From positions 1 to 62,513 of the forward strand of contig JAFDYQ010000027.1 of assembly GCA_018267365.1 (NCBI GenBank): a stretch of 62,513 bases of DNA, given 5' to 3'. The notes under the pieces were generated by a model, which was given only the letters and a program-made list of their open reading frames with translations, did no database searches and was not told the origin of the DNA. The stretch's first letter is position 1. Each line of letters begins with the position of its first letter. The DNA is from Bacteroidota bacterium (GTDB lineage Bacteria > Bacteroidota > Bacteroidia > Chitinophagales > LD1). The position numbers and the translations under genes are program-made. Of the stretch, positions 9,259 through 17,241 are shown piece after piece.

Positions 9259-9276
9259 ACCCACATCTATACTGTC

Positions 9277-11337
9277 ATGAATCAGATCAAGACACTTCTC
9301 GTCCTACTCCTGTTTAGTAGTCTTTCCTTTGCTCAGGTACTCACTCCGCGCCATTGGAGTTTTCGTGCGCAGCATGTGAAGGGCGATCAGTATGATCTGA
9401 TACTGACTATGGATATAGATAAACCATGGCACGGCTACAGCCAGAAGGTAGATGGAGACGCTCCACTGCCTACTAGCATAGAGTTTGACAAAAATACAGA
9501 CATAGAACTCATAGGCGCTACGGCCGAGGGTGGGCCTAATGTACACGTGATAGATGACGTGCTAAACGGTGGCAAGATGAAAATTTTTGAAGCCCGTGCG
9601 ATCTTTACCCAGCGTATAAAGCTAAAGAAGGCAACCATAGTGACCGGTGCGGTGACTGCTCAGGTATGTGATGATAAATCTTGCCTACCGCCTGAGACCA
9701 AGATATTTAAAATATCTGTAGGCGGCGCGACTACCGGCGCAGACACCGCCAAAGCCAAATCAGGCGTGTCTTCGGCCTTTGGCAATACCAGCCAGGATAA
9801 CAACGCAGGTAATGACCGGGCCGCTGCGGGCACAGATACTGCCAGCCAGACGGCCGCAGCACCTACTTCCGGGCTCTCCGGCTATTATCAAAACTTCTTT
9901 GACAAATCTAAATTTGAAAAGGCAGTCATAGCAGAGAAAAAACAAGAATTCACGGTGTGGATCATCATACTACTTGGGCTCGGTGGTGGTCTGGGTGCAC
10001 TGCTCACACCATGTGTATTTCCTATGATACCTCTCACGGTGAGCTTCTTTATCAAGCGGGGTGAAAATAAAACCAAGGGTAGATGGGAGTCCGTGTTTTA
10101 TGGATTTTCCATTACACTTATATTTTTCCTGCTTTCCCTGCCATTCCTATTTTTAAATCTATCGGGCAATGCGCTCAATGAGCTATCGACTAATATGTGG
10201 TACAACCTCATATTTTTTATCGTCTTTATCATTTTTGCAGTTTCGTTTTTCGGCTACTATGAGATAGCGCTACCCAGCTCGCTGGCCACCAAGGTCGACT
10301 CTGCTTCAAACGCCGGCGGCATGATAGGTATTTTCTTTATGGCGCTGACACTGGTGATTGTTTCTTTCTCCTGTACAGGGCCCCTCATAGGTACCCTTCT
10401 GGCCAGCCTCAATGGGGCTAATGGCAAAATGAACCTGATGATCGGTATGACCACTTTTGGTTTTGCCATGGGATTGCCGTTTACAGTATTTGCTTTTTTC
10501 CCTGATCTGCTCAAGAAACTACCTAAGTCAGGCGGATGGATGGACACAGTGAAAAAGGTTTTCGGCTTTGCCGAGCTCATCCTCGCGCTGAAGTTTCTGT
10601 CTAATGCAGACCTACAGGCACATTGGGGAGTTTTGAAAAGAGAGATATTTCTTGGAATCTGGGTCATATTGGGTGCGGCATTATTCTTATATCTCATAGG
10701 AGTCCTGAGATTCAAATCTGAAGCTCCGGTCAAGAAAATCGCGCCTATCAGGATGGGGGTGGCTGCCTTAGTGCTGCTATTCACAGTATACTGCGCCTAT
10801 GGTTTGCCTGGCAATGATCTCAAATTACTGAGTGGCTTCATCCCGCCCAACTACTACTCTATCTATGCCAAACCGTCTGACTGTCCTGATGAGCTGAGTT
10901 GTTTTCACGATTATGACGAGGGGTTGGCCTATGCCCGCCAGGTCAATAAACCTGTATTTATAGACTTTACCGGATATAACTGTGCCAACTGCCGCAAGAT
11001 GGAAGAGTCTATCTGGACTGATCCGGAGGTATATCACAGGCTGAGAGAAAAATATGTAGTGATCTCGCTGTATGTAGATGACTACAGGCGCAAACTGCCT
11101 GCCGATATGGTATATAAATCGCCTATGACCGGTGACGACCGGACCTCCTACGGAGATAAGTGGAGCGACTTTCAGGCTATCTGTTTTAATACAAATACCC
11201 AGCCGCAATATGCACTGATCAGCCCACAGGAGCAACGTCTCAATACACCATGGAACGGCTATGATGCAGACCCTAAAAAATTTAAAGATTTCCTGGATGA
11301 AGGCTTAGACGCCTTCGCTACCGTGAAGGCAAAGTAA
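9277..11337 (+). CDS. dsbD: Thiol:disulfide interchange protein DsbD
   Basis: The inner-membrane reductase that carries electrons from cytoplasmic thioredoxin to the periplasm, for cytochrome c maturation and disulfide isomerisation. The 686-residue product has all three modules: a signal peptide and alpha domain with Cys131/Cys136; a low-complexity Ala/Thr/Asp linker (about 155-200); a CcdA-like eight-helix core with the paired cysteines Cys246 (LTPCVFPM) and Cys366 (FSCTGPLIG); and a C-terminal thioredoxin-like domain with the pair Cys569-Cys572 (NCANCRKME). The length is above that of the E. coli protein because of the linker and a longer gamma domain. It ends convergently, overlapping the histidine kinase gene by 20 bp. 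Confidence 0.95.
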   Translation: MNQIKTLLVLLLFSSLSFAQVLTPRHWSFRAQHVKGDQYDLILTMDIDKPWHGYSQKVDGDAPLPTSIEFDKNTDIELIGATAEGGPNVHVIDDVLNGGKMKIFEARAIFTQRIKLKKATIVTGAVTAQVCDDKSCLPPETKIFKISVGGATTGADTAKAKSGVSSAFGNTSQDNNAGNDRAAAGTDTASQTAAAPTSGLSGYYQNFFDKSKFEKAVIAEKKQEFTVWIIILLGLGGGLGALLTPCVFPMIPLTVSFFIKRGENKTKGRWESVFYGFSITLIFFLLSLPFLFLNLSGNALNELSTNMWYNLIFFIVFIIFAVSFFGYYEIALPSSLATKVDSASNAGGMIGIFFMALTLVIVSFSCTGPLIGTLLASLNGANGKMNLMIGMTTFGFAMGLPFTVFAFFPDLLKKLPKSGGWMDTVKKVFGFAELILALKFLSNADLQAHWGVLKREIFLGIWVILGAALFLYLIGVLRFKSEAPVKKIAPIRMGVAALVLLFTVYCAYGLPGNDLKLLSGFIPPNYYSIYAKPSDCPDELSCFHDYDEGLAYARQVNKPVFIDFTGYNCANCRKMEESIWTDPEVYHRLREKYVVISLYVDDYRRKLPADMVYKSPMTGDDRTSYGDKWSDFQAICFNTNTQPQYALISPQEQRLNTPWNGYDADPKKFKDFLDEGLDAFATVKAK

Positions 11338-13099
11338 AGCAGAAGTCTGTACCCCTTTCGTTGTTAGGCGTATTCCAGATAGTGCCACCCATGCGGTCTA
11401 CTATCTTGCGGCATATGGCCAGGCCGATGCCCGAGCCGGAGTAGTGCTCCCTATTGTGCAGGCGTGAGAACATATCAAAGATGCTATCCCTGTATTTGTC
11501 GTCTATACCGATACCATTGTCAGAGATACAAAACTTATAAAAGCCTCCCTCGCGGGTATAGGTCACAGCGACACGTGGTGTTTTTGACTGGTTATACTTG
11601 ATAGCGTTTGATAGGACGTTCTGGAAGAGTTGTATCATCAGTACGGAGTTGCTCCGCACTACTGGCAGGCGTGCACAGTCTATCTCTACACTACGCGCTG
11701 CTATGATCATGCGCAGGTTTTCTTTGACGCGCTGTAGTGTCAGATTGAGGTCTACCTCTGTCAGCTCGTCATGGCTATGCACCTTAGAGAAGGTCAGTAT
11801 GCCGGCTATCATCTCATTGATGCGTTTGCCACCTTCTTTTAGATAATTCAAAAATTCTTTTTGCTCGGGATTTACCTTATCCTTCAGGCTCATCTCAAGT
11901 AGCTCGGCATAGGATACGATCATGCGCACCGGCTCCCTCAGGTCATGAGAGGCTGCATGGGCAAACTGCTTCAGCTCATCGTTGGACTGCTCGAGCTGAG
12001 TCACGTAGAGGCGTATCTCTTCGTTTTTCTGCCGCAGCATCTCTGTCTCCCGCTCCTGTCGTTCCCTTTCAAAATCTTTCTGGACAGCTCCCATATAGAG
12101 CACTTTGTCCATTTTAAAATTGTCCAGTAGTGTCTGGCTATACATTCGCTGGTAATCCAGCGCTTCTTGGGTCTTGCCGCAGCGCTCATATGCCTCAGAC
12201 ATCAGCTTGTATATCTTGGAGAGGTTGAGTGCAGTGGGCACCGTAGTCTTAAACTGCTGCAGCGCTTTGTGAAAAAATACGATCGCTTCTTCACAATCGC
12301 CCATAGCCAGTAGCGCACGTGCCTTCTCATCATAGTAGCTGGCCTGAAAGGTGGGCACATTCTTGCTAAAGATGATGCTATACGCCCGGTCAAAATATGC
12401 CTGTGACTGTTCTCTGTTTTTCAGTTTGGCATACAGCATAGCAGTGATAGAGGCTGAGAGGCCTGTCTGGAGTTCATTGTTTGTCTCCTCAGCCAGGCGC
12501 AGGCGCTCCAGCGAGTAGCGCAGCGCCTCCTCTATTTTGTCCTGCTTCTCCAGATCATTGATGATGGCGCCGTAGCAGAATATGATGCCCGGCGTATGGT
12601 CATTTTTTCTGTACAGCTCCAGGGCCTTGTCCAGATAGCGACGGTCCAGTATGGCCAGGTCTGTAAAGCTGAACAGGATGTACAGATTGTAGTAGATCGT
12701 GGCCAGCATGTTAGACTCTGTCTCTGTCTGGTTTTCGATCTTCTCCATATGCTGTATGGCCGTGAGGTAGGCTGCCTGCGCCTCAGGCAGGCGGAAGAAG
12801 AAATGATAATTGATGCCCAGATTGCCATAGTAGTATGAGGCGCGCCTCGGTATAGCCATATCAAAATACGGCCTGGCCCGCTCTGCGTACTCTATACATT
12901 TGTCCGGATCGCGCCTGATGAGGGAGTAGTAGTTGGAATAGCTGACCAGGAGATCTCCTATACGCTCGCGATCTTGTGCTGCCTCGGCGCGTGCGAGGGT
13001 AGCATCTATAGCTTCGCTCACACCTGGCTGGCGCTGGCGCAGCATCTCACGGATGCGGTTTACCTCATCTTGCAGGCTTATGTGTGGATCGCCCCCCAT
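11318..13099 (-). CDS. Cytoplasmic TPR-containing sensor histidine kinase
   Basis: A 593-residue two-component sensor. The N-terminal half (about 1-340) consists of tetratricopeptide-like helix pairs with many Tyr/Ala-rich helices; a short coiled coil (about 345-380) leads to the dimerisation domain with phospho-acceptor His385 in HAASHDLREPVRM, then a HATPase_c domain with N box (LSNAIKYNQ), G1 (SDNGIGID) and G2 (GSGIGLAICRKI). No transmembrane segment or signal peptide is visible, so it probably senses a cytoplasmic or protein-borne signal. No response regulator lies next to it, so it is an orphan. Its 3' end overlaps dsbD by 20 bp on the opposite strand. Confidence 0.93.
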   Translation of the reverse strand: MGGDPHISLQDEVNRIREMLRQRQPGVSEAIDATLARAEAAQDRERIGDLLVSYSNYYSLIRRDPDKCIEYAERARPYFDMAIPRRASYYYGNLGINYHFFFRLPEAQAAYLTAIQHMEKIENQTETESNMLATIYYNLYILFSFTDLAILDRRYLDKALELYRKNDHTPGIIFCYGAIINDLEKQDKIEEALRYSLERLRLAEETNNELQTGLSASITAMLYAKLKNREQSQAYFDRAYSIIFSKNVPTFQASYYDEKARALLAMGDCEEAIVFFHKALQQFKTTVPTALNLSKIYKLMSEAYERCGKTQEALDYQRMYSQTLLDNFKMDKVLYMGAVQKDFERERQERETEMLRQKNEEIRLYVTQLEQSNDELKQFAHAASHDLREPVRMIVSYAELLEMSLKDKVNPEQKEFLNYLKEGGKRINEMIAGILTFSKVHSHDELTEVDLNLTLQRVKENLRMIIAARSVEIDCARLPVVRSNSVLMIQLFQNVLSNAIKYNQSKTPRVAVTYTREGGFYKFCISDNGIGIDDKYRDSIFDMFSRLHNREHYSGSGIGLAICRKIVDRMGGTIWNTPNNERGTDFCFTLPSR

Positions 13100-13250
13100 G
13101 ACCGGGTTTTGTGTCTAGGTTTATACGTGAAAAGCTGTACAACGTTCTACCTGTGTCTACATATATTATATTAATGTACATAGACATAGCGCAGCTTGGG
13201 GCCGGGTGATTGCAATGTCAAAGTAATATATTTTATTCGCACTGCATATA

Positions 13251-13940
13251 ATGGCGCTCATATTAAATATTGATACGAGTTCGCCTGTCTGTTCGGTTTG
13301 TATCTCGGATCGCGGGCAGGTGGTAGCTCACAGAGATGACCTGACCGGAAACCAGCACGCTTCCCTTTTGGCTATTTTGGTACAAGACACCCTTCACGAG
13401 GCTGGGGTGACAGCGCGCGACCTCTCGGCCGTGGCGCTCAGCAGCGGCCCCGGCTCCTACACCGGGCTACGGATAGGCACGAGTCTGGCCAAAGGCCTCT
13501 GCTACGGGCTCGGCCTCCCGCTCATAGGCATACCTACTCTGATGGGTCTGGCCTGTCAGATGACTGCCACTATGACTGATGCAGCTGCTGTATACGTCCC
13601 GATGATAGATGCGCGGAGGGATGATGCCTATATAGCCGTTTATGATGGTGATCTTAAAGTTCTAGAAAAAGACGCTTTCGTGACAGTAGATATACATCTG
13701 TTTGATCGGCTTTTACGTTTATATGATTCAAACATATATTTCGGAGGTACGGCATCCCATAAAATGATAAATCTTTTTTCAAATAATAAGTTTGGCACAA
13801 TTATTGAAAATGTTAAATGTATTGCGTCTAATATCTCAATGCTATCCTATGAGCATTATCAGAGGAAGATCTTTTCGGATTTGACCTATTTCGAGCCGTT
13901 TTATCTGAAAGAGTTTGAAGGACGAATAAAAACCAAATAA
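13251..13940 (+). CDS. tsaB: tRNA threonylcarbamoyladenosine biosynthesis protein TsaB
   Basis: TsaB is the inactive Kae1-like partner that, with TsaD and TsaE, makes the t6A37 modification of ANN-decoding tRNAs. At 229 residues it has the normal length. The N-terminal ASKHA fold is clear: LNIDTSSPVCSV, the SSGPGSYTGLRIG loop (about residues 63-76) and AKGLCYGLGLPL. The C-terminal half (from about 13640) changes sharply in base composition, with many TTA, AAT and ATT codons, unlike the GC-richer first half and the neighbours. The frame stays open and the C-terminus is the variable part of the family, so I do not call it broken. Confidence 0.93.
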   Translation: MALILNIDTSSPVCSVCISDRGQVVAHRDDLTGNQHASLLAILVQDTLHEAGVTARDLSAVALSSGPGSYTGLRIGTSLAKGLCYGLGLPLIGIPTLMGLACQMTATMTDAAAVYVPMIDARRDDAYIAVYDGDLKVLEKDAFVTVDIHLFDRLLRLYDSNIYFGGTASHKMINLFSNNKFGTIIENVKCIASNISMLSYEHYQRKIFSDLTYFEPFYLKEFEGRIKTK

Positions 13941-13978
13941 ATTTTTTATTTTTATAATACAAAACAAGACCACACCCA

Positions 13979-14326
13979 ATGGCTGTAAAATCTAACAAGG
14001 ACGTTTTGATGCTGACGAGACCCAATACAAACGAAGCTATCAAGCTCGAGTATGCTACGCTGAAGAAAGCCGTCCTGACACTGCGTGCTATCAACCATCC
14101 GCTACGCAAGGAAATAATGGAGCTGATCGAAGAAAAAAAACAAATGACGGTCACAGAGATCTATATCAAGCTGCGCCTGGAGCAGTCAGTGGCCTCGCAG
14201 CACCTGGCTATATTGCGCAGGGCAGACCTTTTGACTACTGAGAGAGATGGCAAGTTTATCTACTACTCTATCAACGCCAAGAGGATGGAGGAGATAGCTG
14301 CACTGGTAGAAAAATTGGCACAATAG
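13979..14326 (+). CDS. ArsR-fold winged-helix transcriptional regulator (copy 1)
   Basis: A 115-residue DNA-binding protein with a 30-residue leader and one ArsR-type winged helix: AINHPLRKEIMELI, then the recognition helix region LEQSVASQHLAILRRADLL and the wing RDGKFIYYSI. It contains no cysteine, so it cannot use the Cys-based metal or persulfide sites of ArsR, SmtB, BigR or CstR. A close relative lies 189 nt downstream, with the same motifs HPLR, QS-ASQHL, ADL and ER-GK. A hairpin terminator follows at 14364-14395. Target and signal are unknown. Confidence 0.85.
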   Translation: MAVKSNKDVLMLTRPNTNEAIKLEYATLKKAVLTLRAINHPLRKEIMELIEEKKQMTVTEIYIKLRLEQSVASQHLAILRRADLLTTERDGKFIYYSINAKRMEEIAALVEKLAQ

Positions 14327-14363
14327 TGCACCGCCAGGCTGATGAAAACCTTTAAGAACCTGT

Positions 14364-14395
14364 GACCCACCTTTATAAAAAAGAGTGGGTCTTTT
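14364..14395 (+). terminator. Terminator after regulator copy 1
   Basis: A 7-bp stem GACCCAC/GTGGGTC with an A-rich 14-nt loop followed by TTTT. It separates the two regulator genes, so they are probably transcribed independently. Confidence 0.65.
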
Positions 14396-14514
14396 ATGTT
14401 TTATGGCTGGCTTAAGTTGTCTTTTAATGCAAGGCAGCTATCACCTGGATGAAGACGGAGCAATGAATCGGAATACTTTTTTTTACGTACATATATCTAT
14501 ACACACCAGACAAC

Positions 14515-14820
14515 ATGAAAAAGCAAACGCTCCCGATCGATTTCTCAAAGTCAAAAGTCGCCGCATCTGTCATGAGGGCACTATCGCATCCGCTGCGCCT
14601 CGAGATCCTCGCCTTTATAGACAATAAGAAGTCTGTCAAGGTGCATGATATCTACACCTCGCTCCACCTGGATCAGTCCATAGCCTCGCAGCACCTCAAG
14701 ATCATGAGGGATGCTGACCTGGTAAACTATGAGAGAAATGGCAAAGAGAAGCACTACTCTGTCAACTATGACAAAGTGAAGCACATCAACCAGAATCTCC
14801 ATAAATACATGGATAAGTAA
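14515..14820 (+). CDS. ArsR-fold winged-helix transcriptional regulator (copy 2)
   Basis: A 101-residue relative of the preceding regulator. The winged helix reads ALSHPLRLEILAFI, IYTSLHLDQSIASQHLKIM, then DADLVNYERNGKEKHYSV. It also lacks cysteine. It is probably a duplicate that has diverged in the N-terminal arm and the last helix, which in this fold makes the dimer interface and sensor site. The rhodanese gene starts 43 nt downstream behind its own -7 element. ArsR-family genes often sit beside the operon they control, so control of the rhodanese-glpD pair is possible, though not shown. Confidence 0.85.
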   Translation: MKKQTLPIDFSKSKVAASVMRALSHPLRLEILAFIDNKKSVKVHDIYTSLHLDQSIASQHLKIMRDADLVNYERNGKEKHYSVNYDKVKHINQNLHKYMDK

Positions 14821-14831
14821 TCAGACTAAAC

Positions 14832-14839
14832 TAAATTTG
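14832..14839 (+). promoter_or_regulatory. Candidate -7 element for the rhodanese-glpD operon
   Basis: TAAATTTG matches TAnnTTTG, 24 nt upstream of ATG 14864. No good -33 element is visible because that region is the end of the preceding coding sequence. Confidence 0.45.
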
Positions 14840-14863
14840 CACTGCTCCGGCAGATAAGTCTGA

Positions 14864-15523
14864 ATGAAACCTCTCTCTACATCTGAGGCTGCCTCTCTCA
14901 TAGACGAAGGCACCATAGTCATTGATACTCGGCCATCGGCCATTTTTATGTCGGGATTTGTGCTCGGCTCCCTATCTATACCGCTCTCCGACCGGCTCAG
15001 TACATATGCCGAACTGACACTCGACCCGGAGTATACAGTCATCATCATAGCCGAATCAGGCCAGGAGGAGCAGGCGTGCAGGAGTTTTATCAAAACCGGC
15101 GTAGTATCAGTAGCCGGCTACATAGATGGCGGCTATGAGGCCTGGCTGGCTGCCGGAGGTATGGTGGATGTCATCATAGATATAGATGCAGAGGAGTTTG
15201 CCATAGATTACAAGTTTGATGAGTTTTACCTCATAGATACCCGTAGTGATGAGCAGTATGAGGCGGAGCATGTAGAATATGCGGAAAGTATCCCGCTGAG
15301 CGACATAGAGGAAAATACCTCAGCGCTCAATACATCTGACAACTACTATATATATGGAGCAACGACAGAGGATGCGGCCTTTGCAGCTTCTTTATTCCGC
15401 AGGGCTGACTTTCAAAAGATACGGGTAATATCTGCAGGCTATGATGAGCTGAAGGAAAACTCCGAGATCACGATCATTAAAAAGAAAAAAGCAAAACCGG
15501 ACTCTAATTTTTCAGACAACTAA
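14864..15523 (+). CDS. Tandem rhodanese-like protein lacking both catalytic cysteines
   Basis: A 219-residue cytoplasmic protein of two rhodanese-like domains (about 1-105 and 106-215). Domain 1 has VIDTRPSAIFMSGFVLGSLS and the closing VAGYIDGGYEAWLAAGG; domain 2 has LIDTRSDEQYEAEHVEYAES. In the active-site loops the catalytic Cys is replaced: domain 1 reads AESGQEE (Ala63 at the Cys position) and domain 2 reads YGATTEDA. The sole cysteine is Cys72, outside the loop. Domain 1 resembles the rhodanese tail of metallo-beta-lactamase/rhodanese persulfide-metabolising proteins, but no MBL domain is present here. A binding or regulatory role is more likely than sulfur transfer (inference). It ends 3 nt before glpD. 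Confidence 0.85.
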   Translation: MKPLSTSEAASLIDEGTIVIDTRPSAIFMSGFVLGSLSIPLSDRLSTYAELTLDPEYTVIIIAESGQEEQACRSFIKTGVVSVAGYIDGGYEAWLAAGGMVDVIIDIDAEEFAIDYKFDEFYLIDTRSDEQYEAEHVEYAESIPLSDIEENTSALNTSDNYYIYGATTEDAAFAASLFRRADFQKIRVISAGYDELKENSEITIIKKKKAKPDSNFSDN

Positions 15524-15526
15524 CAA

Positions 15527-17173
15527 ATGGCATTCTCTCTCAGCTCGCGCCCCGCGCTCCTCAGCGATCTCCGCTCACGTCACTTTGACATACTGGTGAT
15601 AGGTGGCGGCATCACCGGCTGCGGCATAGCACTCGATGCAGCGCTGCGCGGTATGAAGGTGGCACTCGTAGAGAAAGCAGACTTTGCATCCGGCACCAGC
15701 AGTCGCTCTACTAAACTCATACATGGTGGCCTCCGCTACCTCAAACAGTTTGAGCTAAAGCTGGTACACGATGTGGGCTCCGAGCGCGCTGTGGTCTACC
15801 GCAATGCACGCCATGTGGTGATACCGGAGAAAATGCTCCTGCCTATCATCAAGAATGGATCACTAGGCCGCGGCTCTACCTCTATGGCGCTGCGGGTGTA
15901 TGACTTTCTGGCCGGGGTGAAGAAAGAAGAACTGCGCAAAATGCTAAGCCGCGAGGAAACGCTACGCGAGGAACCGCTTCTGAATAGCGACAAAGTAATA
16001 GCCGGCGGACTATACTATGAGTACCGCACAGACGATAGCCGCCTGGTGATAGAGCTGGCCAAAAGTGCGGTGTCTAACGGGGCTATCTGTCTCAATTATC
16101 TAGCTGTGACGGGTCCGCTATATGATGAGCAAAAGCTGATCTGCGGGGCAAAAGTCATGGATCAACTGACAGGACAGTCTTTTGATATCAAAGCGACTAA
16201 GGTGGTAAATGCCGCGGGGCCTTTTGTAGATCTGGTGCGCAAAAGTGATGAATCACTGTATGGCAAGCGCCTGCAGCTGACCAAAGGGGTGCACATTGTA
16301 TTCCCGTATGAGAAGCTACCACTACACCATGCTGCGTACTTTGATGTAAAGGATGGCAGGATGATATTTGCCATACCACGTAATGGCGTGACATACGTAG
16401 GCACTACCGACACGGTATACAACCAGAATATAGACAGTCCGCACCCCACCAAAGATGATGTGCAGTACCTGATCGATGCAGTCAATGCGATGTTCCCTAC
16501 AGTGGGTCTCAAGATAGCAGATGTGGTATCCAGCTGGGCTGGTCTGCGGCCGCTGATCTATGAGGATGGCAAGTCTCCGTCTGAACTATCGCGCAAGGAC
16601 GAAATCATCATCTCTCCATCGGGCCTGATCTCTATAGCCGGTGGCAAGCTAACGGGCTATCGCCTCATGGCTGAGAAGATAGCAGAGCTGGTGTCAAAGG
16701 AACTTCTGGCTAAGGTGCGCTTCAAAAATACCTCTACGAAAGAGTACCAGCTGAGTGGCGGTGAGTTCGCTTCCGACGAGGAGCTAAAGGCCTTTGCACG
16801 GAAAGTGACGACAGATCCATACTATAGCTGGCTACCGGCAGATATACGTGAGCGCTGGGTCTATCGCTATGGCCGTAATACAGAAACTATACTGCGCAAT
16901 GCGGAAGAACTGAAAGCAAGCTATCCTGATGCGGAGCAACTCGCGCTAGCTGCTGAGATCACTTACAGCTATTACAATGAGATGGTCACCTCTGAGCTGG
17001 ATTTTGTGATAAGGCGCACGGGCATGATATACTTTGACAAAGTGCGGCTGGATAAACATCTGGATTTTATCAGTAGCTATTTCTCTCATGTACTGAGCCG
17101 CACTCCTGTGGAGAAAGAAAAAGCCTGGAAAGAATTCAATGCTGCGGTAGCAGAGGTGACAGACTTCAAATAA
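15527..17173 (+). CDS. glpD: FAD-dependent glycerol-3-phosphate dehydrogenase
   Basis: Oxidises glycerol 3-phosphate to dihydroxyacetone phosphate and feeds electrons to quinone at the inner membrane. The 548-residue protein has the dinucleotide motif VIGGGITGCGIALDAA (about 23-38), then VEKADFASGTSSRSTKLIHG and GGLRYL typical of GlpD, the substrate-domain block TYVGTTDTVYN, SSWAGLRPL, and the Gly-rich SIAGGKLTGYR that closes the FAD site. The start at 15527 lies 3 nt after the rhodanese stop, so the two are cotranscribed. A strong bidirectional hairpin follows. Confidence 0.96.
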   Translation: MAFSLSSRPALLSDLRSRHFDILVIGGGITGCGIALDAALRGMKVALVEKADFASGTSSRSTKLIHGGLRYLKQFELKLVHDVGSERAVVYRNARHVVIPEKMLLPIIKNGSLGRGSTSMALRVYDFLAGVKKEELRKMLSREETLREEPLLNSDKVIAGGLYYEYRTDDSRLVIELAKSAVSNGAICLNYLAVTGPLYDEQKLICGAKVMDQLTGQSFDIKATKVVNAAGPFVDLVRKSDESLYGKRLQLTKGVHIVFPYEKLPLHHAAYFDVKDGRMIFAIPRNGVTYVGTTDTVYNQNIDSPHPTKDDVQYLIDAVNAMFPTVGLKIADVVSSWAGLRPLIYEDGKSPSELSRKDEIIISPSGLISIAGGKLTGYRLMAEKIAELVSKELLAKVRFKNTSTKEYQLSGGEFASDEELKAFARKVTTDPYYSWLPADIRERWVYRYGRNTETILRNAEELKASYPDAEQLALAAEITYSYYNEMVTSELDFVIRRTGMIYFDKVRLDKHLDFISSYFSHVLSRTPVEKEKAWKEFNAAVAEVTDFK

Positions 17174-17193
17174 AGCCTACAGAAAGAAATAAA

Positions 17194-17219
17194 AAATGGC
17201 GGATCGCTATCCGCCATTT
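17194..17219. terminator. Bidirectional terminator between glpD and the PfkB kinase
   Basis: A perfect 10-bp stem (AAATGGCGGA / TCCGCCATTT) with a 6-nt loop sits between the convergent genes. On the minus strand it is followed by a run of T (from the A tract before the stem), on the plus strand by TTTCCTTTAT, so it can serve both genes. Confidence 0.85.
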
Positions 17220-17241
17220 CCTTTATCACTTCAAAAGATAA

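Noticed and set aside
9256..9276. TTG at 9256 as dsbD start
   Set aside because: It lies within the TATATTTG -7 element and precedes the signal peptide; ATG 9277 gives a normal secretion signal.
13640..13940. tsaB 3' half as a frameshifted pseudogene
   Set aside because: The frame stays open to a normal total length and ends in a plausible C-terminus; only composition differs, which I report as a finding instead.
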